A DNA stretch of 64,000 nt from Isoetes taiwanensis (GCA_021234155.1 JAJEKV010000001.1:23175189-23239188), one strand, 5' to 3'; numbered from the stretch's first letter, positions 48,479-63,666 are shown. Translations and numbers: made by a program. The notes: a model not told the origin generated them from the sequence alone.

Positions 48479-51400
48479 TTATGCCACATGGCTCCAATAG
48501 AGGGTGGTTCCATGTGGCGGGTGCCCAATAGGTTAAGGCCACATGGAAATGGTCTTAACCTAAGGTTGTTAAGTTATATAAATAACTTACTCATGCACCC
48601 TATGCCACTAATCTATGGTATACAAGGCTATGAAGGTAGATTTGTATAGTGATGGACTTGAAAATATCATTATATATGGCATATATTTCCACGGAACATC
48701 ACATTCTCCCAGATTAGGATAATGCTATCCTCAGCATTAAAACGCTAAGGTGAAAACCTACACTAATCCTACAAAAGCACACAATAAGAATATAGGAACT
48801 TAACTCTATTGAAAAGATCAACTTTAAGTTAATTACTTATTATGTAAATATAAGGCTATATTTATAAGTTATACAAAGTATATAGCCATAACACTATTAT
48901 TATAAAAGTATACACACATAATATTATTACAACAAAGTTAGGAGTTCATAGTTAAGTCTAAAATCTATGACTCGTGTCTTCTAAATAGCGTGCTCCCTCC
49001 TCCATGCTTCCCTTCAGGCCTACACAAGTAGCACATTCACGTTATATAAGTTAATAAGTTTGTGGTTTTAGGGGACCACCCCTAATTACCTCCTTGAGCC
49101 AAACTACTAGCTCAAGGTTACCCTACTACCTTGCACTTTCGATCATGGACCCATAAGGATTTGAGCTTAAGGACCATTTAAGATGATCCTATCATTACCC
49201 ATGATCGGGTGCTACCTTGTACATGATCCCCTTGATCAAGTACACACGAGTGCCTCATGCCCCGAGGGTTTTAAGCTGAGAGCGTCTCCACGATCCCATC
49301 ATCCATTATGATCGCGATACCTCACCGCTGACCCCCTATAGTCAGATCGTGTGCCTGCATCATGGCATAGAGATCATCCAGAATGATGGTCTCATCATCG
49401 CCACCATGCCGCTCTTCCTCTCACATGACCCTCCACGGTCATGCACTCTTTATGCATGTTGGCCTAGAGAATGCCTTTAGAGCGTATCTCATCATCGCCT
49501 ACACTTCAAGACTTTGGCATATGCATTCTACTAGCCTGAATGCATATGCCTTACTAAAGCTATACTAAGACATACACTTAACTAAGCACACGCAGAATTA
49601 GAATGGACCCATTTCGGGAGATGACTTCGTGGTCGAACTCCTTCATAAAGTGCGGGTGTTGCTTCTCTAGATCCTGTTTCAATACCCAAGTTGCGTCTTC
49701 CACAGGCAGGTGGTTTCACTTGACCAAACATTGGAGGAATTGAGACCTTATCGTCTTCTTAAATGCCTTGTCGAGGATTAACTCTGGCACTATTTCAATT
49801 TGTTCTTCCTCATCTCCAACAAAATTGGAGTTTCCAAAACCCCCTCTGGGTTTGGAGTGTGCCTCTTCAACAGACTCACATGGAAGATCTTGTGGACTTT
49901 AAGGTGGGTAGGTAAGTCGAGCTTGTAGGCTTGGCTCTCGCTCCAAAACCTTGAAGGGTCCCGGCCGCCTTGGAGCAAGCTACTTACAATTACCCGATCT
50001 GAAGCTTCCTTGCTTGACCTTTACTTGAGCCAAACTTTATCTCCCAGCACAAACTCTCGAGGAGTTTTATGTCTATCTGCTAGACTCTTCTGATGTGCCC
50101 ATGCTGTCTGAAGATATTCTCACACTTCTACCACAAGCTATTGCATATCTGCTGTCATTGTTGAGAAATGTCCATCTTGGGCACTAGATTATGCCACCTA
50201 ACTGGGGTCAAGCATTGATAACTATAACTAATCATGGAGGAGACATCTTCGATGACTCTTGCTTCATATTGTTGTACGTAACTTCGACCGGTGGATGTAA
50301 TCAGCCCATTTTGGATTGCTTATTCCACATAGTTCCTCAGCGTGTCCCCAAAATTTTGTTGAATGCTCGGTTTTGCCCATTATTTGCAAATGAAAAGCAA
50401 AACTCATCCACAATTTGGTGTAGATCGTGTTGAAGAAGCCTTGCTAAAAACACTTGAAGAACTTCAGATCTCTATTGGTGCTGATAACATTGCATTCCAT
50501 GCGACCTAAAAAACTCTTATGTAGACAACATGGCTAGATCAAAGTTATGCACGTGGTCGCGGTGTGGCAAGAATGTGCCCTTAGTGATAACTTATCTACC
50601 ACCACCACCAACGAGGCATCAAAGCTCCTTGTTGTCCTTTGAAAGCCCACTATGAAAACCATGCTGATGACTTCCCACTTGGCGTCTGTCACCGCCCAAG
50701 GTTCCAAAACTCACGGGTGAAGTTGTTACGCTTTTGTCTGCTTTGCCACAAAAGACATTCTTGGATATATCGACTATATGCTTCTTCATGCCCGGCCACA
50801 AGTAGCTACTTCTAATCTTGAAGTAAGCCTTTATAGATTCTGCATGGCCGAAGAAGAGCTATTATGCATATCATGGAAGATTTTCCTTTCTCCTGATGCT
50901 TTAAGTATGCATAGTTGTTCTCTTTCCAAAGAAATGACAAAATCTACTTTCGAAATTTAGGTCCCAATCCCATCATGGATGTTATCATCCATATTTCTAA
51001 GATATTCAACTATTTGATAGGTCCTCTAGCTTGCTTAAAAGCTGGTCGCGATCGTTATTAGTTGGAGTAGCAAAGCGATGATCCATAATTTGTTGAAAGT
51101 TGTTGTATAATCATTAATTGTGCCCTACTTTCTTTTTTTGTCGAACATATTGACTCTTCTTGTTCTTAATATTGATGTTGACTACCTTCATTAAAGTTGT
51201 CCCTCTTAGTGGATTTTGCCCGATGTGGTGGCAATATAAGGCTTCGGTGTCATATCCCAAAAGCTTGAAAGTGTTCACCAGCTTGTATAGAATCTTTTGT
51301 GTAATGGACTCATCTGCCTTGGAGGTTCTGAGATTTGAGGATGATTCTTGTAACTCCCCGAATTGATATTGTTGTGTTGTCCTTGTCGATTCGATTCTTA

Positions 51401-54400
51401 GTCTTAAGCGGTCACATGTTGTTGTTATAAAGGCTGATGACAATCTTGGAGTGCTTTACCCTTCTAAGCGTAGAACTTCTCTTCACGAGAGAAGTCTATT
51501 TGCATCTATGTGCGAGGGACTAATCTTGAATGATGGGTTAGTAATGATGGTATTTGGTCCCCATGGTGCCTCTTCTTGATGGTGTTTGACCTCCAATCTC
51601 TAAGAGCGAAGTCGAAGACCATAATGATCTTGAGATGGTCTTTGTCGAGGTTGATGTAGGCTGCTCTGATGAGTGCTTCGGGGCTGATGAGGAAAAAATT
51701 TTGTTGCGGTCTAACTGCCATATTCCTATTCTTTCCTGGAGGCGGTCCACCCTTGGCTTGTAACACCACCTTAGTCAAAGCATGTGCCGCTTGAAGTCCA
51801 AATCGATACTACTATGGCCTATATATACGCAATAGTTGCCCTTCCTAGGAGGTATGTCCTATAGACCTCATCCCCCCTAAAATTCTGATGTAAATGTGCG
51901 TCATTAGTTATCGATGTGGGGCCCCTTTTTTTGAGACAATATGGCACTTGGAGAATATCCTTGACTAGGAGATGTTCCTCCCCTAATGTGATCAATTTTG
52001 TAAGTGTCATGATGCCTTTGGGCCGTTCCATAGCCCTCTTGGCAATTCTTATGTCTATCCTTGATGTCGGAATTGTCCTTCCTATAGGCTCCCTTTATTA
52101 TTTGTGTTAGAAGCAAAAGTCCCTGTACACCATCTTGGCCTTTGATTTCTTGGAAGTTTCCTCCATAAAGCTGCCCTCTGCTTTCAATTTAAGATTGATA
52201 TTGTCGGTGGCTCCTGTAGACCACTCGAGGATGCTCGCAACGAAGGTTCTCCCGACCTATTTTACTGCCCTAAGTGCCGCAGGGGCAACTAATACTACCA
52301 CAATAACAATTACTTATGTCTACTTACTCTACAAACCCTATTTTTATACCTCTATCCACTTTATCTCAAATGACCCACTTGGCATTTGGCACTTTACTAG
52401 GCACTTAGAAGGGTACTTATTTGCTGTTATAGGGTGGTATAAGGAGACTTATTCTATGGATGCACTTGGTGTGTTGAACTAAATTACCTAGATAGAATAG
52501 ATTCCTAGATAATTATCTATGCTACAAAGGCATGGCAGAAGATACTTGATGGTAGTGGATCTATAACGTGTGTTGGTATATCATACCAACATGTGACAAC
52601 AATTTCTAAGGCCTTGGCAACTAGGGGGTTTCTAAGAAAAGGTTTGATTATCCTACCTATGTGTAGAAAAGAAGACACTTAGCAAGATAAGGCGACAATT
52701 AAGCTAAGATGAATCTGCAATCTTTGTCTCTATCTAGCTTAAGCGTCTTGGTTCTAACTCTAAGGCTTGGCCATTAATACTATCTAACATGATTAAAGCT
52801 TAAATTTAATTAAGGATTATAATTCAAATATAAACGATGCCCGCCCTCAGTGATTGGCAGAGGGGGGTTTGGAGGGGTTCATCTCTATGGGTGGGAGGTT
52901 CGATTTCCACTATTGTGGAAATTTTTTTAAGATAAAGTTCAAATGGATTGAAAAGCTAGAATGGGTACTACAAGACACTAAAATGTGCACTAAGAACCTT
53001 TCTCCTAAGCAATTTTGCAAAATTTTTTCTCACAATCATGTCATTTAGATCACTAAGAACGTTTAAATAGATTGAAAAGCTGGAATGGGTACTACAAGAC
53101 ACTAGAATGCATGGCAGATGACTAAAATGTGCACTAAGAACCTTTCTCCTAAGCAATTTTGCAAACTTTTTTTTTTTTTGCTCACAATCATGTCACTTTC
53201 GGTCACTTGGCCATGGCGTCTGTGTTCTCAATGCCGCAGGGCCTGGATGTGGATGACCAGAAAACGCATGAGCCTCTGGCGTGGGTGACAAGAGTGCCCC
53301 GATTTCTAGCAAAAGTCAACATCTCTAAAACTATAAGATGCTTATTTGGATCAATCCTCGACTAACTAGCAACTTATCTCATGCTAAAAGGACATCTAAA
53401 AGTGCAATCATGGGACTCGGGTCACTTTGCGCGAAAGGGGCCTGCGTTCACGGCCTTGAGAGGCCTTTGGCGAGTGACCGAAGTGGCCCCGATCTTGGCT
53501 ATTCTTTCATATTTTTAACAAGAAAGTGCTATACTAAATTTCTAAACAAATTCTAAGCATTTTAACATCTTTTAGTACAAAAATTGGGTCAATTATGCCC
53601 CTAAATCAAGTGACTCGGGTCACTTGGCCAAAAGGGCCTGCATTAGCAACGCCTTGAGAGGCATTTCAGCGGGTTGACTAGAGTTGCCTTCTTTCTTTCT
53701 TTTTTGGTTCTACCATTAATTCTAGGAACATATATACATACAAGCTCAAAATTTTATTCAAGATTCCTAAATTTTATCTTTTCTAATCCTCAGTGCCAAC
53801 TTCATGTTCTTGAGTATAATGGTCGTCCTCTTGGCATGAATGGTGCGGATCTTGGCCTCCTCGCTTTGGCGGCTTCACGTGAGACCCGCCGTCGTTGATG
53901 TGGCTCATTGAGTCGTAGTCCATCTTGAGCTCTGCATAGATCTTTGATGTAGGCACTTTCGAAAGGAGACTTTTCGAATCATCGGTACATGCAGCGGAAT
54001 GCCAAATATCTTTGGCGACTCCACAGTCTTTGGGAATTTGGCCCATGGGCGGACCTTCTTGAAGAATTGGATCAAGGTGGTGTAGGCTTGCTTTTCGACC
54101 CTAGTCGGCTACCTTTGGCGGACTCAGGCACTCTATTTATAATATCAATAATTATGTCCGATTCATCGGCGGAGATAAATCTTGCATCACTACAAGAGGA
54201 AGGGGTATTAGAGTCGGTTTTTTGAGTCGGACCTAGTTATAAACTTAGGCAGAAAAAATAGAAAGAAAAGTCCTTAAAAGATACTATTGGCGACTCTATA
54301 AGCTGATTCTAAGCTCTGCTTGGTTTAAGCGTCGAAATTAGCATCAGAATTTAAAAGCGTCGCAGCGGACACATAGAGTCACGATTAGAGCCAACCATAG

Positions 54401-57400
54401 TGTTAGAATTAGAGACAACTTTATCATTAGCATTAGAGTTAACATTAGAGTCATCCATAGTGTTAGAATTAGAGTCAACCATAGAGTTAGAATTAGAAAC
54501 ATCTTTACCATCAAAGATTAGAGGCATGTACAAAATTTTGTATCTCTTGTATATTAAGGTTTGCAAAAATACTATAAGGTTTGAGAGAATGTACTTAATG
54601 GTGTTAATTTTGTACATGTATTGTAAATTTTTGAGGCTCTGGCCCCTACGTAACCCCTGTGTGAATATGCACCCAAACCAAAGGGGTTTATGGGGAATTT
54701 TCTATATGAACCCTAAGGCTAATTCAATTAGTTTTTTGAAGTATATTTAATTGTCATTAGTTAATATCGTATTGAGATACTCTTCTATGATTGCTAATAA
54801 TATGCATTGAAAAACTTTTGAAGCATATAAGATAAACAAGATAATGCACACGTTATGGTATATTCATAGCCTTGATAATCTCTTTCTAGCCACATAGGAT
54901 AATGTGAAATGAAGACTTTGAGAAATTGAAAAGTCTAGAGAAACAATAATTATACTAAGAGTCTAGAAGCAAATGGTTCTTTACATATATGGCAAGTGAG
55001 TTCCTTTTTGGTATCTTTGCTTATGAGATTATTCAAAAAGCTTTAAGATCTATAGTAAAACCGCCTTGACTAGTCAGAGTGTACACCATATGGGTCAATG
55101 ATATAGAACTTAACATAGAATCAATGGTAGCATCAAATCTAGAGATAGTGTATAGACAAGAGTGAGATCACATGTTAAAGACGAATAGTAGAGTTCATAA
55201 TACTATTGTATGAGTCAATGTAGCGTCGGTCATAGGGTTAGATATAGAATCAATAGTAATATCAAGCGTAGAGTCGGTAGTAGAGTCATAATTAAACCAA
55301 ACATAATTATGGAACATAGGATTAGATATAGAGTCAATAGTAGCATCAAAGATAGAGTCATTATAGAGTTTTAATTAGAACCAAAGGTAGTGTCGGGCAA
55401 AAGAGTCATTATAGAGTCGAGGAATAGAGGTCAACATAAAAGTTAGACATAGAGTCAAGCCCTAGCGTTAGATTCAAGAAAAAGCCACAATAGCATCTGA
55501 GGGTCAATACTAAGGTCAGAATTAGAGTCAGATGGCATTTATGCTTGAACTGGATGCTAATACATTTGATTCGTAGTGCATCAGCTCTTGTGTCAGCTAT
55601 AGCGTCAGCTATAGCGCTAGTTTGGCTAACTGATATAGCATCATCCATAGAGTCAGACATAGCGTCAGAATTTAGCACAAAAGCATTATTTGATAATAAC
55701 TGTTGCTATTAACTACAGAACATTGTTTTCACCTCAAAAAACACCAAAAAAGTCCATCTGACGCTATGGCTGATGCTAATACCCCTTTTCTCTTGAGTGC
55801 ATGATGCCTCCTTCTTCTTGTACTCACTGTCTTGCTTCAGCCTTGAATAGCTTCTCGCTGATTTTGCCCTCCTTGGACTTCCTTTGGATATGGTTGCGGC
55901 GTGGGCTCGTCACATTCTTGACCTCCTCCTCCTCTTCTTCTTTAGCCTCTTGCTCCCCCTCTTGTTGGTGTGGTCCTTCCTCCTCGGTCTCATCCTCCTC
56001 CCCGGTTCATCCGGTTGTGGTATTAGGACAACCCACGATCCCCCCCCGCCTATCTTCCGCCTCTTTGCTCTCTTCTCCCTTGCCTACGTCTCTTCCTCCC
56101 TTGCAACCACTTTCTTCCTGCCCTTTTCTTTCACATTGTTGGCTCCCCTTGCTGCTCTTCTTCTTTCTTTGGGGTTGCTAAATGTTCTTAGGGGTTGCTC
56201 CCTCTTGGTTCTTTGCTCACCTACTCTTCACGGTGTTGGGGTTGCTCACATTGCTTGGGGTTGCTCTTGCTACCTTGTTCCTCACTTGCTCTTTCTGTTG
56301 CTGGGATTTCTCTTGCTATTTGCTCCTGACTTGCTCTTTCTGTTGCTGGGGTTGCTCCTGTTGCCGAGGTTGCTCTTGCTACTTGCTCCTCACCTCCAGA
56401 AGCAGACGCCACAATCTCAATTTTCCCCGAGCCTTGCGATCATTCACCTGAAGTGCTAGGCCTTTGCTCCTCCAAAAGTGAAACAATTTGTCTGAAGAGC
56501 TTGAGTGGCTAAGTTCGTCATCTGGCCTAGGCCGCAGAGCCTCAAGAATTTGTTTGTCGCCGCCCGCCGCGAGTGTTTCAAACGTTCTAGTGCAAGCTGG
56601 GGCTTCTAACCTTCCTAGCTACTTGCTTGGTCCTCCCAACAACTTAGTTTCCTTGATAATGGCCTCTTCGAAAGCTCTTGCCTCTATCAATGGTCGACTA
56701 TGTCTATTCGCGGCTCCTTTGGCTCGATCTTGTAGACTGTTCGTTTGGTGGACACTCTTATGGCAGCTTCAGAGATTGGCTTATAATTCGCCTTACAAGG
56801 GTAAAAGAGAGGTTCAAGCTACCATTTGGGAACTTCTAAGGAGTAGCGGTGCTTCCATAGATTTAATAGCTATTTTTCTTAAGAGTAAATTTATTATAAC
56901 TTTGGGTTATTAATTAAGGTACTTTCCCTAATCACTTAACTATTTCACGAACTTTCCTATTTCTTTTTGGCCAAATATTGGTCATTTCCCGCACTCTAGG
57001 GTATCCCTAGTGCGGGAAGGGACATGAAGGTGTCTTATGCCGCCCTTCCCTATGGGCTCCTATAACTTGTGGAAGCATAAACAAGCGTCGAACTAGCAAT
57101 AACAATACATCGAACTACCTCGAAGGGTAGCACATCCACATATCCATAGATACAATAGAGATAAACACATGCGGTAAAACATGAGAGCTACCCAAGGCTC
57201 GAGACTCATGGGGAGGTAACTTGGCGATTAGGTCTCAAGATAGAGCAGCGATCCAGTCATAACAATAAGCGGGGCTTCGCTATAGACAATGGCGGGGTCG
57301 ACCACTCCATCAGCCCTCTTGTGCATACTTTGCGGATGGGCTAGGTCGAGACTCACAGTGCGACTCTAACCTACGGATCACGCAATCTCATGGTATCACC

Positions 57401-58547
57401 CATCGAGACTACACGGTTGCATCTCCTCGAGTCCGCGTGAATTGTGATTCCACCCGGCCGCGGCGGAATGCGGGGGGGCGTCGAGGCGAGAAGGGTTCCA
57501 TCTCCCCTTCCCGGGGTCTAGAGGTTCCACGCAGCTAGAGAATCGTGGCGACATCACGATTCTTTCGGTGACCCCCAAAACAAGAAGCCAGCCGTCACCT
57601 GCAGCTCTTGAGAGACAGGGCAACACCATTGCCCCAGGAGGTGCCGGACCCATGCCCGGCCCACTCGAAGTGACCGGCCATAAGCCTAGCCCGCTATAGG
57701 GTCCCGATGCTTGACATTCGTGAGGGACCCTCCCGCCGTCTTGCCTCTAGCCCGTTATGTAGTGTTGAGTCATATCAAATCCCGTAACCCGGTGGGTTCC
57801 TATGCACAGGCCGCATAGTAATAGGAACTAAAGGGTCTAAACTAGGAGCATCGGTAAGTAATGGCTACTAGGTCTCTACCCCCCTTCCCCATACAAGAAG
57901 AGCAAACATGATCAACCAACATCACATATCCACATAACATGATAATAATGAGAATAACATTTAAATCTAATCATATACATTTAACTTACAGTTAGGGTTC
58001 ATTGATTAGGGTTCAAGATCTAGACTGAGGATTCTAGGAAGGCTCTATTAGAAACATGAGATACTAACTCATCTGGAATCCTAACTTCCAGATGATCTAC
58101 CAAGAACTCTATGCCAAAATACCTGCTCCCGAAGAACTCCCTCCTACTCCCGGTGTCTCCATGGTCTTCGAGGTGTTCGAAGTAGTTCCCACTCCTACTG
58201 ATGCACTCACGCTCTGGGGGCTGCTATGCTGTGCTGTGCCACAGTAGACGGTTCTCAAAACGGAGTTTCGAGCGCGAAGAAGGTTCCCAGATTGTTGGAG
58301 CCAGAAAAGAGGCCTAGGGTTAGGGTTTAGGCCGTTATAGGTTAGGGTTTACATGTTATGCCACATGGCTCCAATAGGGTGGTTCCGTGTGGCGGGTGCC
58401 CAATAGGTTAAGGCCACGTGGAAAATGGTCTTAACCTAAGATTGCTAAGTTATATGAATAACTTAGTCATGCACCCTGGATGGACTTGTATAGTGATGGA
58501 CCTGGAAATATATGTATTTATGGCGTATATTTCCCTGGAACGTCACA
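48479..58547 (-). mobile_element. Composite LTR element B, copy 2
   Basis: Same composite as 24,184-34,180. The lower LTR is 48,479-48,703; the upper LTR is 58,354-58,547 (194 bp, TGTTATGCC...GGAACGTCACA) and is the best-preserved LTR of the window. Integrase/chromodomain remains lie at about 49,585-50,801, the H3 relic at 53,767-54,045, the minisatellite at about 54,205-55,680, the charged segment at about 55,800-56,915 and the leader at 57,060-58,330. Confidence 0.65.
53767..54045 (-). pseudogene. Histone H3-like relic, copy 2
   Basis: It reads TIHAKRTTIILKNMKLALRI on the minus strand. The conserved Cys codon and the Arg of LARRIR in copy 1 are changed to Arg and Leu here, both at CTG/CAG-type sites, which favours copy 1 as the true sequence. 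Confidence 0.65.
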
Positions 58548-60150
58548 AACACTCAACTTCTTCTCTAGAATTGTGGAAAAGAGTTTCGAGAACAAGTACT
58601 AACCAAAATAGTTCGATAATTGTTGACCTCCTTTCTCATGCCACCTTCATATACCGGAACCACCCTATTCCGACACCAGTCTAATGGAAACCCCTGTGCT
58701 ACTGCCATATTAAACATTTTCGCCAAAAGGGGATGAATTGTAGGGCCTGCCCATTTCAAATGTTCTGCACACAAGCTCATGTGATCCTGTGCTTTGCCAT
58801 TCGCTAATGAAGAGATGCCTGCCGCTACTTCTTCGATTGTGATCATCAAGTCCGATTTCACTTCAACTGATATCTCAACATTATGATACAAATTTGCTAC
58901 ATGCTGCCACAGATCCCGCACTGCCAGAGATATGGCTTCTTGATTGTATCTCTTAAGACCGTTCCAAAAGAGCTTTGGCTCCTCCAAATAATGCCAGCAA
59001 AGAAGCTGGGTTTATTCTTTATAAACAGTCTCTTCTTATTACGCACTACTCGTTTGTACTGCTGCTTGTAAAAAGCCTTCTGGGTTGCATCACTTCTTTT
59101 CCAGTTTGCTTTGGCCATTCGGCAATCCTGATCAAACCAGGATTTGCATGGTAAACCCTTTCTGGCTCTATGTAGTATAAATATTTCTCTTGCAGAATCA
59201 TCTAAGATGTCATGCAATTGAATAGTTAGCACATCTAACTCTCCATCCCATGATAAGCATGCAGCTTTGTGTTCAATGCAACAGTGGAATTGTATCTGTA
59301 AATTATTTTCTTATACTTGGTGATGGCAGCAATGGTATCATATCAGAGCGCTCTACTTGCAGGCTAAAAAATAGCGGGCAATGATCCGATTCTATTTCTT
59401 CATCACCTACCACAAAATTAGTGAGATCTTCCATGGATTCTTCTGACATTGCTAAGTAATCAACCGTGCTCCTCCCCCTGCAAGTATTCTTTCTGGTATT
59501 TGGAAATCGGCTTAGCCCACTAGATTTGCACTACTGCACAAGCTAAAAAATTGTCTACCTGTCTTTGTGATTATTGCATCTTGTGATATCCGCTTCCTGC
59601 TGGATAGCTCTTGTCCCTCGTCATCCATAGACATTAACCATAATGGATCCTTATCCCCTGTGAATGCAATGGCTTGTAGATTACCTGTTCTACCATTAAA
59701 ATCTCCTGTCAAAATCACGCTGCCTCTCTCCTGAAAGTCCATGATATCCTGTTCTAGTGCAAAGAATAGATCGTCACCAGAGGTCTCTGTTTCTTTGTAA
59801 GTCTTCTTACGTTTTGGGGTAAAATAACACACTGCTATATAGTACAAAGTTTGATTTCCTTTTATTTCCAACAATGTATATTGACAATGCTGATCTTTTC
59901 TTATACCACATATCAAATCTTTATAGATCGGTCTCACAAAACAAGCTATTCCTCCATTTCCCATATCTTTATCTTGAAATCTTTTGTTGCATGTTGAATA
60001 TACCATGTCAAAGCCTTCAATGTCTGGAAGAGCATAAAGATCATGCTCCGTTGTCTCCACAAAACAGATTACATCAATGTCATCTAAATTTTTTTGCATA
60101 CTCAGGACTTTATCAATTATTAATTTGTTTACATTCCAGACTGCTATTCA
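58548..60150 (-). pseudogene. LINE endonuclease-RT fragment, copy 2
   Basis: The 195-codon minus-strand frame 59,512-60,099 is an apurinic-endonuclease-type (EEP) domain of a non-LTR retrotransposon. It shows the Glu in CFVETTEHD, GNGGIACFV, and the catalytic GDFNGRTGN. After a frameshift at 59,512 the domain ends with STVDYLAMS and a SDHCPL motif. The linker frame (58,897-59,232) and the start of the RT (58,565-58,987: ANGKAQDHMSLCAEHLKW, PVYEGGMRKEVNNYRTI) follow in other frames. It ends abruptly at the LTR of element B. No poly(A) or 3' UTR is present. Confidence 0.88.
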
Positions 60151-60160
60151 AAGGCCTCCT

Positions 60161-60189
60161 GCAAGTATCTATTCAATTCTTTTCTTTTC

Positions 60190-60227
<38 letters not shown>

Positions 60228-60457
60228 TAGAGATAGATAGATAGATAGATAGATAGTATTTTAATGTCACGCCACTAGGCAGCATCCAACTGGACATGTG
60301 ACCACACACCACACTACATTGCTCGGTTGGGCCCTGCCCCCAACCACCTTACATTGCGTCTGTTAGGATTTGACCCCCAACAAGCATCGAAAAGGAGAGC
60401 CAAAAGGGTCTCTAACTCGAGACCAAATTGCTAAGGAACTAGTGTGTTACCACTAGA

Positions 60458-60517
<60 letters not shown>

Positions 60518-60631
60518 ATTTTAACGCCACGCCACTAGGCAAAGATCCAACCGGACATGTGACCACACACCACACTACATTGCTTGGTTGGGCCATGCCC
60601 CCAACCACCTTACATTGCAAGTATCTATTCA
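60161..60631 (-). mobile_element. tRNA-SINE dimer with 15-bp TSD, copy 2
   Basis: The direct repeat GCAAGTATCTATTCA occurs at 60,161-60,175 and 60,617-60,631. On the minus strand between them are a 5'-truncated SINE body (60,518-60,616), a (CT)n linker (60,461-60,517), then a full unit with tRNA-like head (60,460 downward, TCTTGGTCTAGTGGTAAC), body, (CTAT)n and (CT)n tail. About 40 bp of the head region differs strongly from copy 1. Confidence 0.78.
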
Positions 60632-60641
60632 CCATTCTATT

Positions 60642-61988
<1,347 letters not shown>

Positions 61989-63336
61989 TCATAGGATCAC
62001 ATGTCCATCCAGATTTTCAAATAACACGTGCCTCATTTGATCACCTTGTTTTTTTAATGACCTGTTCATGGCTTCTGTTTCATAGTAGTAAATTGGTGGA
62101 GGATCATCTTCAATTGGCAGCATGTCCCAGCCCTTGTCTTCCATTATACAGAAGTTCCAAAGAACACAACATGCGTGTATGATCTTGGAAGCTTTGGCAA
62201 CATGCACGGGCAAGTGTTTCAGAATTCTGAATTTTTCCTTCACAATGCCAAATCCATTCTCCACACACACTCTGCCCCTACAAATCCTTTTGTTGAACTT
62301 ACCATAAGCACCCTGATTTTGAGGAAAAACTTTAAGGAGAAAGGGCCTGCTAGAATAGGCTGAATCACCTAATAGAAGAGGTGGAATATTTACCTGAACA
62401 TCTTGATTAGTAGGCTGCCCCTTCTTCAGTTTTCTGCCACTAAGTGTCACCACTGGTTCTTGCAAAATTTGTTTGGAGGCAATTTTGTTATAGATGGAGC
62501 TCTTCTTGAACTGGTTAGAATCATGGACTGAACCTGTTCTTGTTACACAAGCATTTATAAAAAGTCTGCTATGTGTCACAATTCCTTGCATGAGACATGA
62601 ATGCCTCTTATGTCTGCTGTAATAGTCTTCCCCATTGTCCTTCTTTTTGGGTTTCCTCCATAAAAAAATATGGGATCCGTCAACTGCACCATATATATTG
62701 GGCAACCCTGTTGCATCATGGAATTCCTTAATGCACTGAATTAATCTTGCACCTGTAGGCATTGCAACAAAACGTTTGTACAGCATTGTCTTCGAAGCCA
62801 ATACAAGCGTGATTTTCTTGGTATATTTCTGTACTGTTGCTTTCCCAACATAAAATCTCTGACCGACATGTAAGGGCATATCCCCGTGTGGAAGGAAATA
62901 CAGAACCAGCTTTCCTTGGATCAACAGGGGGCCTTACTTTATTTCCGGGCCTGACAAGATAGGGCACAATTAAACCTACCAATCTCTCAAATGTGGCTCT
63001 CTTCATCCTGTAAAATTGGTGCCACATATCATCTTCAAAGGAAGCTATACAATTCCATGCGTGGTTATCGATATTATCCCATTGTGTTCTCTGCCTTGGA
63101 GCAATCCAAAATCTTCTTGGTGGTCTTCTAACCCTGCTGGAACCCGCAACCATTAACACTGCAGATGCGCAAAAAAACATACCATTGTTGTCTTCTAAAA
63201 CCTCATCATCGAAAAGGGTCATTGGGTCTTCGAGCTCGTTGAGTTCCAATAGCTGCAAACAGTATCTCTGTAATGCAAATCCGAGTGTCAAAGCCCGAAA
63301 AAGCATGGCAATCATACCAAGAATGACCGGATCCAT
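61989..63336 (-). pseudogene. PIF/Harbinger (HARBI1-like) transposase, one frameshift
   Basis: The minus-strand ATG at 63,336 opens 142 codons with the HARBI1-type N-terminal region (RRPPRRFWIAPRQRTQW, FYRMKRATFERLV). Near 62,911 the frame shifts, and coding continues to the stop at 61,989. The second part carries the helix-turn-helix-like GQRFYVGKATVQ and the DDE triad: Asp in YGAVDGSHIF, Asp in LLLGDSAYS, Glu in VENGFGIVKEKFRIL. Total length near 450 residues is normal for the family. It catalyses cut-and-paste transposition, usually with 3-bp TWA target duplications and a Myb-like partner protein. Either the single frameshift or a base-call error is all that separates it from an intact gene. 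The duplication breakpoint lies near 62,097, inside its last ~40 codons. Confidence 0.88.
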
Positions 63337-63666
63337 GGCTTAGTGGCGGAATCAAAAAGAATGGGGAGGCAAAACTAGAAATGAATTATCCCACATAGCC
63401 CGCCCGAACCAAGAAAAGCAGGCTTGAATATCCCACAATTTGGCCCGAATTGAACGTTACGATCGAATTATCCCACATTTTTCTCTCGTCGGCCGAAATT
63501 GATGCACGATCGAAAATCCGCAAAACAAAGAAAAAATCTGCCAATAACAGGGCTGTTAAGCCTCGAGACAATCGTCTCTCCTCTCCTCCCAAAAAAATAC
63601 GTACATTTCGGGGAGGAACCGTATGTGACGCGAGATGGTTAATTTTACGAGCATGTGGCCGACGCA
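63337..63666. other. Spacer upstream of the transposase
   Basis: It contains GGGATAATT/AATTATCCCAC motifs repeated near 63,388 and 63,464 and a likely promoter area for the transposase. No clear terminal inverted repeat could be matched within the window. Confidence 0.35.

Noticed and set aside
62175-62363. Plus-strand ORFs inside the transposase
   Set aside because: They are complements of the HARBI1-like coding sequence on the minus strand.
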